A DNA stretch of 64,000 bases from positions 434,001 to 498,000 of the forward strand of contig JBKBQA010000002.1 of assembly GCA_046292765.1 (NCBI GenBank), given 5' to 3'. How positions within the stretch are numbered: the first letter of the stretch is position 1; each line of letters opens with the position of its first letter. The DNA comes from PGZG01 sp046292765. Its GTDB lineage: Bacteria > Pseudomonadota > Gammaproteobacteria > Pseudomonadales > Alcanivoracaceae. The position numbers were made by a program, and so were the translations under genes. Shown here one piece after another: positions 34,366 through 44,032 of the stretch. The notes beneath the pieces were generated by a model that worked only from the letters and a program-made list of their open reading frames with translations, was not told the DNA's origin and did not search any database.

Positions 34366-37300
34366 GTCCAGCGGTCGCGGCTTCTCGACCCCGAATCCCT
34401 GCACATAATCCACGCCAATCTCCGCCATCAGCTCCCGAATACGATCATTTTCTACATACTCTGCAATGGTTCGCTTGCCCATCAGATGGCCCATCTCATT
34501 GATCGACCTGACCAGCGCCAGATCCGCCGGGTCGTCTGCCACGTCGCGGATAAAGCTGCCATCAATCTTGATGTAATCGACCGGCAAGTGCTTCAGGTGC
34601 CCATAAGAGGCCAGACCGGAGCCAAAATCATCCAGCGAGAAGCGACAGCCCAGACCCTGCAATTCACGAATGAAATCAGCTGCCTCATCGAGATTGCTGA
34701 TGGCGGCGGTTTCAGTCACCTCAAAGCAGACCTGCTGACGGGATACTGGATAGCGTCGGAACATGTCCAGCAGGAACTCGAGCAGGGTATTGTCGTTGAG
34801 GGAATGCCCGGACAGGTTGATCGACAAATGATCCAGTCCGGCAACCACCTCCGGATTGCTGTGCATCCAGCGCAGCACGTTGGATACCACCCAGCGATCG
34901 ACCGCATGCATGCGGTTATAGCGTTCGGCTGCATGCATGAACTCGGCCGGCGGCACAATCTCGCCGTCCTTGCCGGAAATTGATATCAGCACCTCGTAGG
35001 CTGGCAGCGTGCCGTTGGCAATGGTGCTTTCGATGCGCTGGCAGCGCAGCAACAATCGATCATTCTCTATCGCTTCGTTCAGTCGGGTAATCCAGGACAT
35101 CAGATCGTCCCGGCGCACCATTTCCTGATCCTCGGTGGTGTAACGCTGAAGGCGATTGCGCCCTGCTTCCTTGGCCGCATGACAGGCGGTGTCTGCGGCA
35201 CGAATCAGCTCGGAGGCCGACACCAGCTTGCCCTCACGATGCACCATGCCGCAACTGAGAGTGATACTGAAAGACTTTCCGGCGCAGCTGAACTTATCGT
35301 CGGCAACCCGGCGACAGAACTGCTCGGCAAGCAGTTGCGCCGCATCCGCTGACGGGTCTTCCAGCCAGACGGCGAATTCGTCACCGCCGAGTCGCGCCAC
35401 CATGGCGGAGGGGAAATACTCACGCAACTGTGTCGCCAACATCTTCAGTAGCTCATCTCCGGCCTCCGGCCCACCCAGATTGTTGATGACCTTGAACTGG
35501 TCAACATCGAGCTGAAAAAGGGTGCCACGGGTGTCGGCGGCGACAAGGCGCTGCCGCAGCCGCCGTTCAAATTCACGCCGATTGATCAGGTCACAGAGAT
35601 CATCATGGGTGGCCTGATGGGCCATCTGGTCATAAACTCGCTGGACCATGTTTTCCAGTCCGCGGTCGACTGCCGGCGCATCGAGATTATCGATCTGCTG
35701 CATCTGATCGCTGGACAACTGCCGGGCAAACTCTGCCACAGAGTACTCGGTGACCTTCATGCCCTGGTGATTGACGAACACAAATGTCTGTTTTTCGCTA
35801 TCCGCCCAGGCCAGCCGTACCATCTGTTCCTGACCGCTATCAAAATAACTGAACCAGTCGCCGGGCTCGTGGCGCTGGGCACGCTTGGTCCAGCGGGAGG
35901 AAGCTTCCTCCCGCTCCTGATCCGTGAGGCCGGCAGTCTCATCGAGCAGGCCGGCAGGGACATCCACCATGTCCGGCTGCCGCTCGCCACGCGCTTTGCG
36001 CGATAACAAATCACGCAACTCCGAAACCAGTCGTGCGTTCTGCATCTGGGTGTGATCAACTTGACCGAGACCGGACTTGATCGACACCAGCATGGCGGTC
36101 AGCTCCTGCTGCTTCGGCACTTGATCCACTGCCAACAGCATGCGATCAATCACGCCGATATATTCACGCCACTCGTCACTGGCACAGCCGTGTCTCAACT
36201 CCACCTGCACCAGCAGCTGTCGCCAGCCTGCATCAATCAGGCTCAACACGGCCTTTGGTGTAGGCTTGCCTCCGACGCGCCGCTCCAGCTCCTGACCAAC
36301 GTGATGTCGCGCCAGCGCAATCTTCTGCTTGCCCTCACAGCCATCCGTCACCCGCTTGATATTGCGCAGATAGAGACTTTGCTGGCGCTCAGCGAGACGA
36401 TCAAGGTTCTTCACCGCAATCTCAAAGACGCTGGCATCATCGTTGAAATCACGCAGGATGGCAGACACTTCCTGATCAATTTCACCCTCGTGGGCTTGCA
36501 GATTGGCGCTGCCACGAACACCAAGATGGGCAATTCGGTTCAACATCTGCCGTGCCGGGTGTGCATCCTCCTCAAGAAAGCTTTCATCGTTCAGCAGCAG
36601 CCGGAGAAATGGCACCTCTAGCTTGCGCAGGGCCAGTCGGACCCGCTCGCTGAGCGCCGGATTGGACAGTATGCCGGCAAACAGGTTGTGGATGACGTCC
36701 ACCGCTGCATGAGTGTCCTGATCGAGTAACAGCGGCTCAGCCGTTTCACCCTGCAAGGCATGATGAATGCGTTGCGGCAGGGGCATGCCGGCCAGCTCTT
36801 CGGTGCTGACGTCTCGTTGCAGCTGGTTGAGGGTTTCATGCAGATGCTGCTCCGGTACTGGAGCAGCGTTCATGGTATCGGCCTGTCCGGCCCGGATTGA
36901 ACGGGCTGCATGCAGGCTGCTGTTGCTGAGTAATTTCTTGACCGTCTCGTAAGCGTGCTTGGCAATATGTTGCTGCAGAGCAAACTGACGCGCCGCCAGC
37001 GTTGGCGCAGACGCGACCGCCTTCCGCTTGGTCGGTGTGCCACTGTCGCTGGCACTGACATTCTCTGTGGCAGACGGTGGTGCCATTGCAGCTGTCTGCA
37101 CATAAAGTATTTGTCCCGACGCAGGCTCCGCATCCGTGGCTGCCTTATCCTCACTCTCAGGTGGCAGCTTGCCTTGCTCCATCTCCACCTTTGCCACCTT
37201 TGCCGCCTGAGGCTGAGTGGTGGTGCCCGCACCCGCCGCGCCGTCCTCGTGGCGACCATAGTGCTCACTGATGTAACGACCCACGTCAAGATCCGGCAGC

Positions 37301-38274
37301 ACGCCCTGGCGAACCAGAGCTTCATTGACGCTACGGTAAAAGGCGCCAAGTTGCTGGATCACCGCATGCTCAAAGGCACCTAGAATGATGCGATCGGTTT
37401 TTTGTTTTAACGGCAACAGGCGCAACGCTTCGCCGAACGCCGTGCAGAACACGGACGGATGCACCGGGTTGCGCCGGGTGCTCAGGGAAATCGAGAACAA
37501 ATCGTCGAACCTTAACTGCAGGTGCAGCAGTTCTTCATTGAACTGTCCTTCGGCACGGGAAGCCATGACCTTCAGTGCCAGCCAGTCTTCAAACGCATCC
37601 TTGTCGACCAGCGACAATCGCCCGTTGCTCTGCTCATGCCCTCCCTGACCACTGATGGTATTGTGCAAAAGGTTTTCTGTGGCCTGGCTCGCCTTGCTGG
37701 CAAAGTTGCGAGTCAGACTGGCGGACTTGTCCTGCAGGATTCTGACCGCTTCGATGTAGGGGTGCTGGGCCTCATTGGTGCTGGCGCGAGCGGCGGTTGC
37801 CAGTAGCGCTTCCCGTGCTACCGGGAAAAATTGCTCCAGCTGGCTTTTGCAGAATTCGAGTATCAGGGCGTGGACGCTGGCAGCAGCAAGACGCCCTTTT
37901 TCCGGACTGGCGGACGGCTCCCGAGGGGCCGCCTTCTGGCCCTCGAGCAGGCTCCGTACATGGTTCTGCACCGCCAGCAGATTGGTGGGATCGGGGCTCT
38001 CGAAGGCGATGCCGAGCTGCGCACTGTCCTTGCGTGCCAGTCTTGCTCCAAGCGCGACCCGGCGCATGCCACGCAGTCCCTGAACCTCCAGAGAAATGGT
38101 GAGGCTGTCACCGGTTTGCAGTGGCGTCAGCAGCAGTTGCTCCCGCTGATCAAATGCCAACAGCATGCCGCCAAGACAGAAATCCCTCACCTCACACTGG
38201 ATGTCACCGAGATGGCCAGCATCAAGGATTGCCGGCATGGTGACGTTTCGACGTATATGCACGCGCTGATTCAT
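34348..38274 (-). CDS. PilZ-DUF1631-GGDEF-EAL c-di-GMP signalling protein
   Basis: 1308 residues from ATG at 38274. An N-terminal PilZ-like domain (HIRRNVTMPAIL... then DFCLGGMLL) should bind c-di-GMP. The following roughly 600 residues match the DUF1631 layout, with an Ala/Ser/Gln-rich linker around residues 350-440. A GGDEF domain with intact RLGGDEFAVW comes next, then an EAL-type domain in which the EAL triplet reads EVL (PAYEVLISI) while LDDFGSG and IKIDGSFIRD are retained. The cyclase is probably active; the phosphodiesterase may be weak or only sense c-di-GMP. Cytoplasmic, no membrane segments seen. Confidence 0.85.
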   Translation of the reverse strand: MNQRVHIRRNVTMPAILDAGHLGDIQCEVRDFCLGGMLLAFDQREQLLLTPLQTGDSLTISLEVQGLRGMRRVALGARLARKDSAQLGIAFESPDPTNLLAVQNHVRSLLEGQKAAPREPSASPEKGRLAAASVHALILEFCKSQLEQFFPVAREALLATAARASTNEAQHPYIEAVRILQDKSASLTRNFASKASQATENLLHNTISGQGGHEQSNGRLSLVDKDAFEDWLALKVMASRAEGQFNEELLHLQLRFDDLFSISLSTRRNPVHPSVFCTAFGEALRLLPLKQKTDRIILGAFEHAVIQQLGAFYRSVNEALVRQGVLPDLDVGRYISEHYGRHEDGAAGAGTTTQPQAAKVAKVEMEQGKLPPESEDKAATDAEPASGQILYVQTAAMAPPSATENVSASDSGTPTKRKAVASAPTLAARQFALQQHIAKHAYETVKKLLSNSSLHAARSIRAGQADTMNAAPVPEQHLHETLNQLQRDVSTEELAGMPLPQRIHHALQGETAEPLLLDQDTHAAVDVIHNLFAGILSNPALSERVRLALRKLEVPFLRLLLNDESFLEEDAHPARQMLNRIAHLGVRGSANLQAHEGEIDQEVSAILRDFNDDASVFEIAVKNLDRLAERQQSLYLRNIKRVTDGCEGKQKIALARHHVGQELERRVGGKPTPKAVLSLIDAGWRQLLVQVELRHGCASDEWREYIGVIDRMLLAVDQVPKQQELTAMLVSIKSGLGQVDHTQMQNARLVSELRDLLSRKARGERQPDMVDVPAGLLDETAGLTDQEREEASSRWTKRAQRHEPGDWFSYFDSGQEQMVRLAWADSEKQTFVFVNHQGMKVTEYSVAEFARQLSSDQMQQIDNLDAPAVDRGLENMVQRVYDQMAHQATHDDLCDLINRREFERRLRQRLVAADTRGTLFQLDVDQFKVINNLGGPEAGDELLKMLATQLREYFPSAMVARLGGDEFAVWLEDPSADAAQLLAEQFCRRVADDKFSCAGKSFSITLSCGMVHREGKLVSASELIRAADTACHAAKEAGRNRLQRYTTEDQEMVRRDDLMSWITRLNEAIENDRLLLRCQRIESTIANGTLPAYEVLISISGKDGEIVPPAEFMHAAERYNRMHAVDRWVVSNVLRWMHSNPEVVAGLDHLSINLSGHSLNDNTLLEFLLDMFRRYPVSRQQVCFEVTETAAISNLDEAADFIRELQGLGCRFSLDDFGSGLASYGHLKHLPVDYIKIDGSFIRDVADDPADLALVRSINEMGHLMGKRTIAEYVENDRIRELMAEIGVDYVQGFGVEKPRPLDSLTAT

Positions 38275-38340
38275 GAATTCCCTGATTCCCCGTGGACAGA
38301 GCGTTGCTGCAGTCCATCCTCCCATCCTTCGGTGTAATGA

Positions 38341-39564
38341 TTAACCGAAAAACAGGTAACTGGCCAGTACGGCCGCGCAGAGACCGGCGAAATCAGCCGC
38401 CAATCCGCACCAGAGCGCGTGACGAAGACGGATAATGCCGCTGCTGCCGAAGTACACCGCCAGTACATAAAAGGTGGTTTCCGTGCTGCCTTGCATCACC
38501 GCCGCCATACGACCGGCCAGTGAATCGACACCGTGGGTCTGCATCACTTCAATCATCATGGCTCTGGCACCGCTGCCGGAAAGGGGCTTCAGAAACGCCA
38601 CCGGCAGTGCATCGACAAAGCGTGTATCCGCTCCGAACAGGAGTACCAGCCAACGGATTCCAGCCAGCAGCAGGTCAAGTACCCCGGCAGCCCGAAGCAT
38701 GGCGATGGCGACCAGCATCGCGACCAGATAGGGAATAAGTCTCACTGCCATCTGGAAGCCTTCACGGGCGCCCTCAATGAAGGTGGCATAGATGTCCAGC
38801 TTCGCCTTCAGCGCTGACAGCAGAAACAGCGCCACCACGAGTAGCAGAATGACGCTACCCAGCACGCCCGAAAAGCTGGCGGCCTGGTCTCCGGGCAGGC
38901 TCAGTGCGACCAGCGCGAACAGTGCCAAAAGCGAAAGCCAGCCCAGCGCCACCGCCAGCAGCACCGGATCGCGCAATCGGATGCCCTGAATCCGGGCCGT
39001 CAGCCAGACGCCAATAAAGGTCGAGGCCGTGGTCGCCATCAGCAAAGGCAGGTAGACATCTGCGGGGTTGGCGGCGCCCTGCTGGGCCCGGTACATCAGC
39101 ACGGTTACCGGCAGCAGGGTGACCGACGAGGTATTCATCACCAAAAACATAATCTGGCTGTTGCTGGCGGTTTCCGGCACCGGGTTGTGCCGCTGCAGGG
39201 CTTCCATGGCCTTCAGCCCCAACGGAGTGGCGGCATTGTCGAGCCCAAGCATGTTGGCCGACAGGTTCATGGTCACCGGGGCCAGTGCATCCGGGTGCTG
39301 TTTCATGGCCGGCATCAGCCGGCCAAGTAGCGGTCGCACGCCGCGGGCCACCTGCTCCGCCAGTTGGCTTTGCTCGGCAAGCCGGAACAGGCCACTCCAG
39401 AGCGTCAGCACGCCGATCAGTCCGAGGCAAACTTCCACCGCCAGATCCGCGCCCCGGAACATGGCCTGCACCGTGGCACCGGCAACCTCAGAATTGCCGG
39501 TCACCAGACTGACCAGTGCCACCAGCACTGCCACCAGCAGGAAGCCTGTGAACAGTGCATGCAT
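38341..39564 (-). CDS. Nucleoside-recognition (SpmA-SpmB-like fusion) membrane protein
   Basis: 407 residues from ATG at 39564, with GGAGA 8 nt upstream. Two related halves of several membrane helices each: the first has the SpmA-like block NLSANMLGLDNAATPLGLKAM, the second the SpmB-like block LKPLSGSGARAMMIEVM and QGSTETTFYVLAVYFG. In Bacillus these halves are the separate spore maturation proteins SpmA and SpmB; in non-sporulating gammaproteobacteria they occur fused and the function is unknown, possibly transport. It precedes the large c-di-GMP gene in the same direction. Confidence 0.85.
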   Translation of the reverse strand: MHALFTGFLLVAVLVALVSLVTGNSEVAGATVQAMFRGADLAVEVCLGLIGVLTLWSGLFRLAEQSQLAEQVARGVRPLLGRLMPAMKQHPDALAPVTMNLSANMLGLDNAATPLGLKAMEALQRHNPVPETASNSQIMFLVMNTSSVTLLPVTVLMYRAQQGAANPADVYLPLLMATTASTFIGVWLTARIQGIRLRDPVLLAVALGWLSLLALFALVALSLPGDQAASFSGVLGSVILLLVVALFLLSALKAKLDIYATFIEGAREGFQMAVRLIPYLVAMLVAIAMLRAAGVLDLLLAGIRWLVLLFGADTRFVDALPVAFLKPLSGSGARAMMIEVMQTHGVDSLAGRMAAVMQGSTETTFYVLAVYFGSSGIIRLRHALWCGLAADFAGLCAAVLASYLFFG

Positions 39565-39729
39565 GGAATTAAGTCTCCGAACCCTTGTCTGAGCCGGCAG
39601 GCTGCAATCATTACCTGGTGGCGTCAAGACCGGATCACATGCAAATCATGCCGGCTTGGTTATACTGAGGTCAGTACCACCGTGACAGATGCCGGTGGAT
39701 AGCGGAGCGGAATCGATTCCGGAGTGGCA

Positions 39730-41874
39730 ATGCAAGGTCTACATGGGTTTAACAGGTGGCTGATCACGCTGGTGCTGGGCACCGTGATAACGCTGGGAGC
39801 GGTAACGACTGGCTGCGCGCCGGTCGCTGACGCATCGACATCGGTGGATGTGCCTGCCACCGGGATCCAGCCGGAGCCGGTCCATGGGCCGACGGCGCAG
39901 GAAATTCTGGCGCGCCTGGAGCGGCACTACCACAATCGCCGACTGGATGATGCCCTCTCATCCCAGGTTCTGGATCGCTACCTCCGTGATCTTGACCCCA
40001 ACCGACTTTACTTCCTGCAATCGGACATTGATGATTTCGAGCGGTTTCGTAACCGTATTGATGACCAGTTGCGTAGCGGCAACCTGAGTGCCGGCTACCA
40101 CATTTACAACCGCTACCAGTCGCGGGTTGAGGAAAGCCTCGGCCACCTGCTGTCACTGCTCGACAGCGGCATTGAAGAGCTTGACCTGACCAGCAGCGAG
40201 ACCGTGGCACTTGATCGCCGCGAGTCGGCATGGCCCGCCGATCAGGCCGACATGCAAAACCTCTGGCGCAAGCGCCTCAAGGACGCGGTGTTGACCATGC
40301 GCCTCAATGGCGATGTTGAGGACGAAATTGGCGACCGACTCAAGCGCCGATACAGCGGCCAGCTAAAGCGTTTGCAACAGAGCACAGCGGAAGATGTGTT
40401 CCAGATCTACATCAACGCGCTGACCACCAGCTACGACCCGCACACCAATTACCATACCCCGCACAATTCCGAGAACTTCACCATCAACATGAGCCGCTCT
40501 CTCGAAGGTATTGGCGCGGTGCTGCAGTCTGAGGATGAATTCACCCGTGTGGTGCGTCTGGTGCCTGGCGGTCCGGCGGCAAAGGGCGGCGTGCTGCGTG
40601 CGTCCGATCGTATTGTCGGTGTTGCCCAGGGCGAGCAGGATGTCGTCAATGTGGTTGGCTGGCGCCTGGACGAAGTCGTCAATCTGATTCGCGGCCCGAA
40701 AGGCACTACTGTGCGACTTGAGGTCATTCCTGCCGGCAGTCCAAGTGAGCACAACACTCGCGTGATCGCCATTACCCGCAACAAGGTTGTGCTTGAAGAT
40801 CAGGCCGCCAAGAGCAAGATCATCACGGTGCCGGATGGCAAGCGTGCGTTGCAGATCGGGGTCATCGATATCCCCACCTTCTACCTCGATTTCGAGGCCA
40901 TGCATCGTGGCGACATCGATTACACCAGCACCACCCGTGACGTCGCGCGACTGGTTATGGAACTGCAGCGTGCCGGCATTGATGGTCTGATCATCGACCT
41001 GCGGGATAATGGTGGCGGTGCGTTGCCGGAAGCCACCCAGCTGGTGTCCCTGTTTATTGATCGTGGTCCCACCGTTCAGGTGCGCGACGCGCGCGGCCGT
41101 GTGATTGCCGAGCCTGACCAGTACCCGGGCCAGCTCTACAGCGGCCCCATGGCGGTACTGGTCAATCGCTTCAGTGCATCGGCATCAGAGATTTTCGCCG
41201 GCGCCATGCAGGACTATGGCCGCGCCCTGATTGTTGGCGATGAAACCTTCGGCAAGGGAACGGTACAGACCCTGATCCCGCTTAATCACGGCCAGTTGAA
41301 AATGACTCAGGCCAAGTTCTATCGGGTGTCTGGCGGCAGCAATCAGCATCGGGGCGTGATTCCGGATCTGCCCCTCCCGTTCGTGGTCGACAAAACCGAG
41401 GTCGGCGAAAGTGCCCTGCCCAACGCCCTGCCCTGGGATCAGATCCGGGCGGCCAGTTTTACCCCGAGTGCAGACCTGACCCCTCTGCTGGCCCCGCTGC
41501 GCCGCAAGACCGATAAGCGGGTTGCCAACGACCCGGAGTTTGACTACATCCGCGAGCAGATCGCGCTGCTTGAGGAGGTGCGAAGCACCACCGAACTGCC
41601 CCTGAACGAAGCTGATCGTCGGCAACGCCAGCAACAGTTTGAGCAACGGCGACTGGCGGCGGAAAATCGCCTGCGAGTGGCGCGGGGCGAGACCCCGTTG
41701 AAAGATATCCGCAGCCTGCAGACGCTCGAAGAAGAAAAACTCTCGGCCCGTCAGGCCGGAGGCTCGGATGACAATGAGCCTGATGCCTGGCTGACAGAAA
41801 GCGGACGGATCCTTGCCGACATGGTGCGCATGATGCGCCAGTCACAATTGGTCGGACTGCCGCCGGCGGCCTGA
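39730..41874 (+). CDS. prc: Tail-specific carboxy-terminal processing protease Prc/Tsp
   Basis: 714 residues from ATG at 39730 (GGAG 5 nt upstream; a GTG at 39724 is less likely). N-terminal signal with possible lipobox TTGC, then the Tsp N-terminal domain, a PDZ domain with VRLVPGGPAAKGGVLRASDRI, and a peptidase S41 domain with the catalytic Ser in RFSASASEIFAG, Asp in MQDYGRA and Lys in FGKGTVQTL. A C-terminal Prc extension (DUF3340) follows. This periplasmic protease trims lipoproteins and peptidoglycan hydrolases, cutting from C-terminal tails. Confidence 0.95.
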   Translation: MQGLHGFNRWLITLVLGTVITLGAVTTGCAPVADASTSVDVPATGIQPEPVHGPTAQEILARLERHYHNRRLDDALSSQVLDRYLRDLDPNRLYFLQSDIDDFERFRNRIDDQLRSGNLSAGYHIYNRYQSRVEESLGHLLSLLDSGIEELDLTSSETVALDRRESAWPADQADMQNLWRKRLKDAVLTMRLNGDVEDEIGDRLKRRYSGQLKRLQQSTAEDVFQIYINALTTSYDPHTNYHTPHNSENFTINMSRSLEGIGAVLQSEDEFTRVVRLVPGGPAAKGGVLRASDRIVGVAQGEQDVVNVVGWRLDEVVNLIRGPKGTTVRLEVIPAGSPSEHNTRVIAITRNKVVLEDQAAKSKIITVPDGKRALQIGVIDIPTFYLDFEAMHRGDIDYTSTTRDVARLVMELQRAGIDGLIIDLRDNGGGALPEATQLVSLFIDRGPTVQVRDARGRVIAEPDQYPGQLYSGPMAVLVNRFSASASEIFAGAMQDYGRALIVGDETFGKGTVQTLIPLNHGQLKMTQAKFYRVSGGSNQHRGVIPDLPLPFVVDKTEVGESALPNALPWDQIRAASFTPSADLTPLLAPLRRKTDKRVANDPEFDYIREQIALLEEVRSTTELPLNEADRRQRQQQFEQRRLAAENRLRVARGETPLKDIRSLQTLEEEKLSARQAGGSDDNEPDAWLTESGRILADMVRMMRQSQLVGLPPAA

Positions 41875-41890
41875 AGGTCGCTGGCGAAGA

Positions 41891-43033
41891 TCAGGCGATC
41901 GCCTTGAAGCCCCACGAGGCTGGGTTGTCACCCAGCCCCTGCTGCAACATGCGTCGGCCCAGATCGTGGTTCCAGGCCTCTACCTTCCGCAACACGAAGT
42001 CAGGCAGCAATTGCTGGCTGGCGCTGCCCAGTACCAGCGCCGCCCTGACCATTCTCACCACGGCAGCCGATGAGATTCCGCTGCGAATATTCAGGTCGTC
42101 GGCCACCTTGTCGCCAATCAGAAAGCGGCTGAATGCCAGCAACTGATCATAGGACAGCATAAATGGCGGCCGGCCCGACATATCCCGCAGCAATGCCTTG
42201 GCCAGCGCCTCGGAGTCTGCGGTCGGGCTGTAGAGATGGGTGGTGAGCTGCAGCGCCAGCACCTCCTGCTCCTCTATGGTGGCCGTGAGTAGCCCCTCAT
42301 GCACTCCCAGGACGAATCCGGCATAGCGCCACATGTAGTGAAGCGATTCATGGTCGGCACGGCTAACCTGCAAGCCCAGTCGCTTCATGCCACGGACAAC
42401 CATGAAGTCAAATTCCAGAATAGTGCCGGCCATGTCTTCCTGATTGATCGGCTGGTCGTACTTTGTCACGTCGAAGCGCGGATTGTTGCTCAGGAACTGG
42501 CGCACCGCTGAATGCAGCAGCCGCACCTCCATCAGGGTCCGGTGACCAACGCCACCGGGACGCAGCCCGTCCGGCCCGACCATGTTGTGCAGCATCTGGC
42601 CGGTTTCGTAAATGCGCCGCGAGACATCCTTCTGCAGCCGCCCGGTGGCCACCAGCACCTGCGAGGGCTTGTTGTGGGCATAGCCCTCGACAAGGCTGGA
42701 ACACATCAGGATCAGGCCCTGAAGCGCCCCGTGGCGTCGGCAGAAACGTCGCCCTCGCTCCATCATGGAGAAATCGACCCAGTCCGGCACCCTGAAGCAC
42801 TCATCGAGAAACGCCTTATAGACGCCTCCTTCGGAATGGGCCCGGCGCTCTACCTCATCAAGCAGCCCGGACGGCTTGCGAAACTCCATCAGCGCGGTGC
42901 AGGCATCCGCAAACGGATCCTGCACCTGACGCCAAGCCTGCAAATTGCGATGAGAGTATTTGTCGAACCAGATTTTTTCAGCGGGGCTTTGAGGGCCCGC
43001 AGCCATACGTGCGATTTCTTCTGGCGTTGCCAT
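41891..43033 (-). CDS. MpaB/Lcp-like (DUF2236) oxygenase-family protein, second member
   Basis: 380 residues from ATG at 43033 (GAGG 6 nt upstream on the minus strand); a longer frame lacks support. The family core is GGVGHRTLMEVRLLHSAVR with the conserved Arg and His, followed by EDMAGTILEFDFMVVRGMKRLG. Same superfamily as the protein at 7019-8350 but shorter and only distantly alike, so not a recent duplicate. Likely a haem-binding oxygenase of unknown substrate. It converges with prc. Confidence 0.75.
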   Translation of the reverse strand: MATPEEIARMAAGPQSPAEKIWFDKYSHRNLQAWRQVQDPFADACTALMEFRKPSGLLDEVERRAHSEGGVYKAFLDECFRVPDWVDFSMMERGRRFCRRHGALQGLILMCSSLVEGYAHNKPSQVLVATGRLQKDVSRRIYETGQMLHNMVGPDGLRPGGVGHRTLMEVRLLHSAVRQFLSNNPRFDVTKYDQPINQEDMAGTILEFDFMVVRGMKRLGLQVSRADHESLHYMWRYAGFVLGVHEGLLTATIEEQEVLALQLTTHLYSPTADSEALAKALLRDMSGRPPFMLSYDQLLAFSRFLIGDKVADDLNIRSGISSAAVVRMVRAALVLGSASQQLLPDFVLRKVEAWNHDLGRRMLQQGLGDNPASWGFKAIA

Positions 43034-43129
43034 CCGCGTCCTCGCGTTTGTTGTTATGGGCAGGCCCGCAGAGGATTCTGACTTAGAACCCATGGGTTCT
43101 ATTGAAGCTAGCACCCGTTCACGGAGCGG

Positions 43130-43891
43130 TCAAGCAGCGCCCACCCAGTCTCGCAGGCAATCGGCCACCCAGTCAGCGTCGTCTAGCGTCAGGTCGTGGC
43201 CGGCCTCAGGATGAACCCTGATGGGCAGCCCCCAGCCCTTTGCCATGGCCCGTGAGCAGCCGGGATCCACCAGCCGGTCCCCGGCGCCGTTAATGACCAG
43301 CACTGGCAGGGCCGGCAGACGTACCGGCGCCCGAAACCGCGAGGCCGCCAGCAGCTGGCGCAGGGCATTACGGCGACTGACCGGTGCGCTTTGGGCGTAA
43401 TCCACCCAGCGGCGGGCAATTTCCTCGCGCCGTGGCGGATCGAGCAGGTTGGTGGACATGCCGAGAATGGCCCTCTCCCTGCGAAGCGGGTCGCGGGTCA
43501 GCAGGCCATCACTAAGGATGCGGCGGTAATTCGAGGGTCGCAGACGCTGCCAGAAGGGGTTGAACCGCGCCACGCTGCTGTTCATTAGCGCGGCTGCAGC
43601 CACCTCGCCTGGATAGTCGCTGATCCAACTAATGGCGGTCATGGCGCCGAGCGACAGGGCCACCAGATGGAACGGTGGCCGAAGCCCACGGGCGCTGAGC
43701 TCCTCTCGAAGGCTGACGACCATGCCCTCAATCCGGGTGGGGCTGGTTTGCTGGCAGAGAGTGCCATTTCCGGGCAAGTCCATCGCCACCACCCGGTCAT
43801 TCGGGAAGCGCTCCTGCATCAACAAGGTAAACCCCTCCCAGTGGCGCTGTTCCCGTATCAGCCCACGAAGCAAAACCCAGGTTCGAGACAT
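43130..43891 (-). CDS. Alpha/beta-fold hydrolase
   Basis: 253 residues. Nucleophile elbow ALSLGA (G-x-S replaced by A-L-S-L-G), Asp in VINGAGDRLVDP and catalytic His in PEAGHDLTLDDADW. The N-terminal WVLLRGLIREQRHWEGF replaces the usual HG oxyanion motif with RG. These departures set it apart from standard esterases, but the overall fold is clear. Cytoplasmic; 96 bp upstream of the MpaB-like gene start, same strand. Confidence 0.78.
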   Translation of the reverse strand: MSRTWVLLRGLIREQRHWEGFTLLMQERFPNDRVVAMDLPGNGTLCQQTSPTRIEGMVVSLREELSARGLRPPFHLVALSLGAMTAISWISDYPGEVAAAALMNSSVARFNPFWQRLRPSNYRRILSDGLLTRDPLRRERAILGMSTNLLDPPRREEIARRWVDYAQSAPVSRRNALRQLLAASRFRAPVRLPALPVLVINGAGDRLVDPGCSRAMAKGWGLPIRVHPEAGHDLTLDDADWVADCLRDWVGAA

Positions 43892-44032
43892 ATTTTCTCC
43901 ACTCCATGGTCATCGCCAGACGCTATTGGCGGCAGCGCGGGTCAGACAAGACTATTTGTGTCAGCCCGGAGAGCACGACAAGCTGATAGAATGCCGAGCC
44001 GCCCGCAGTCGTGCAATTGGAGCCTCCTGAAA

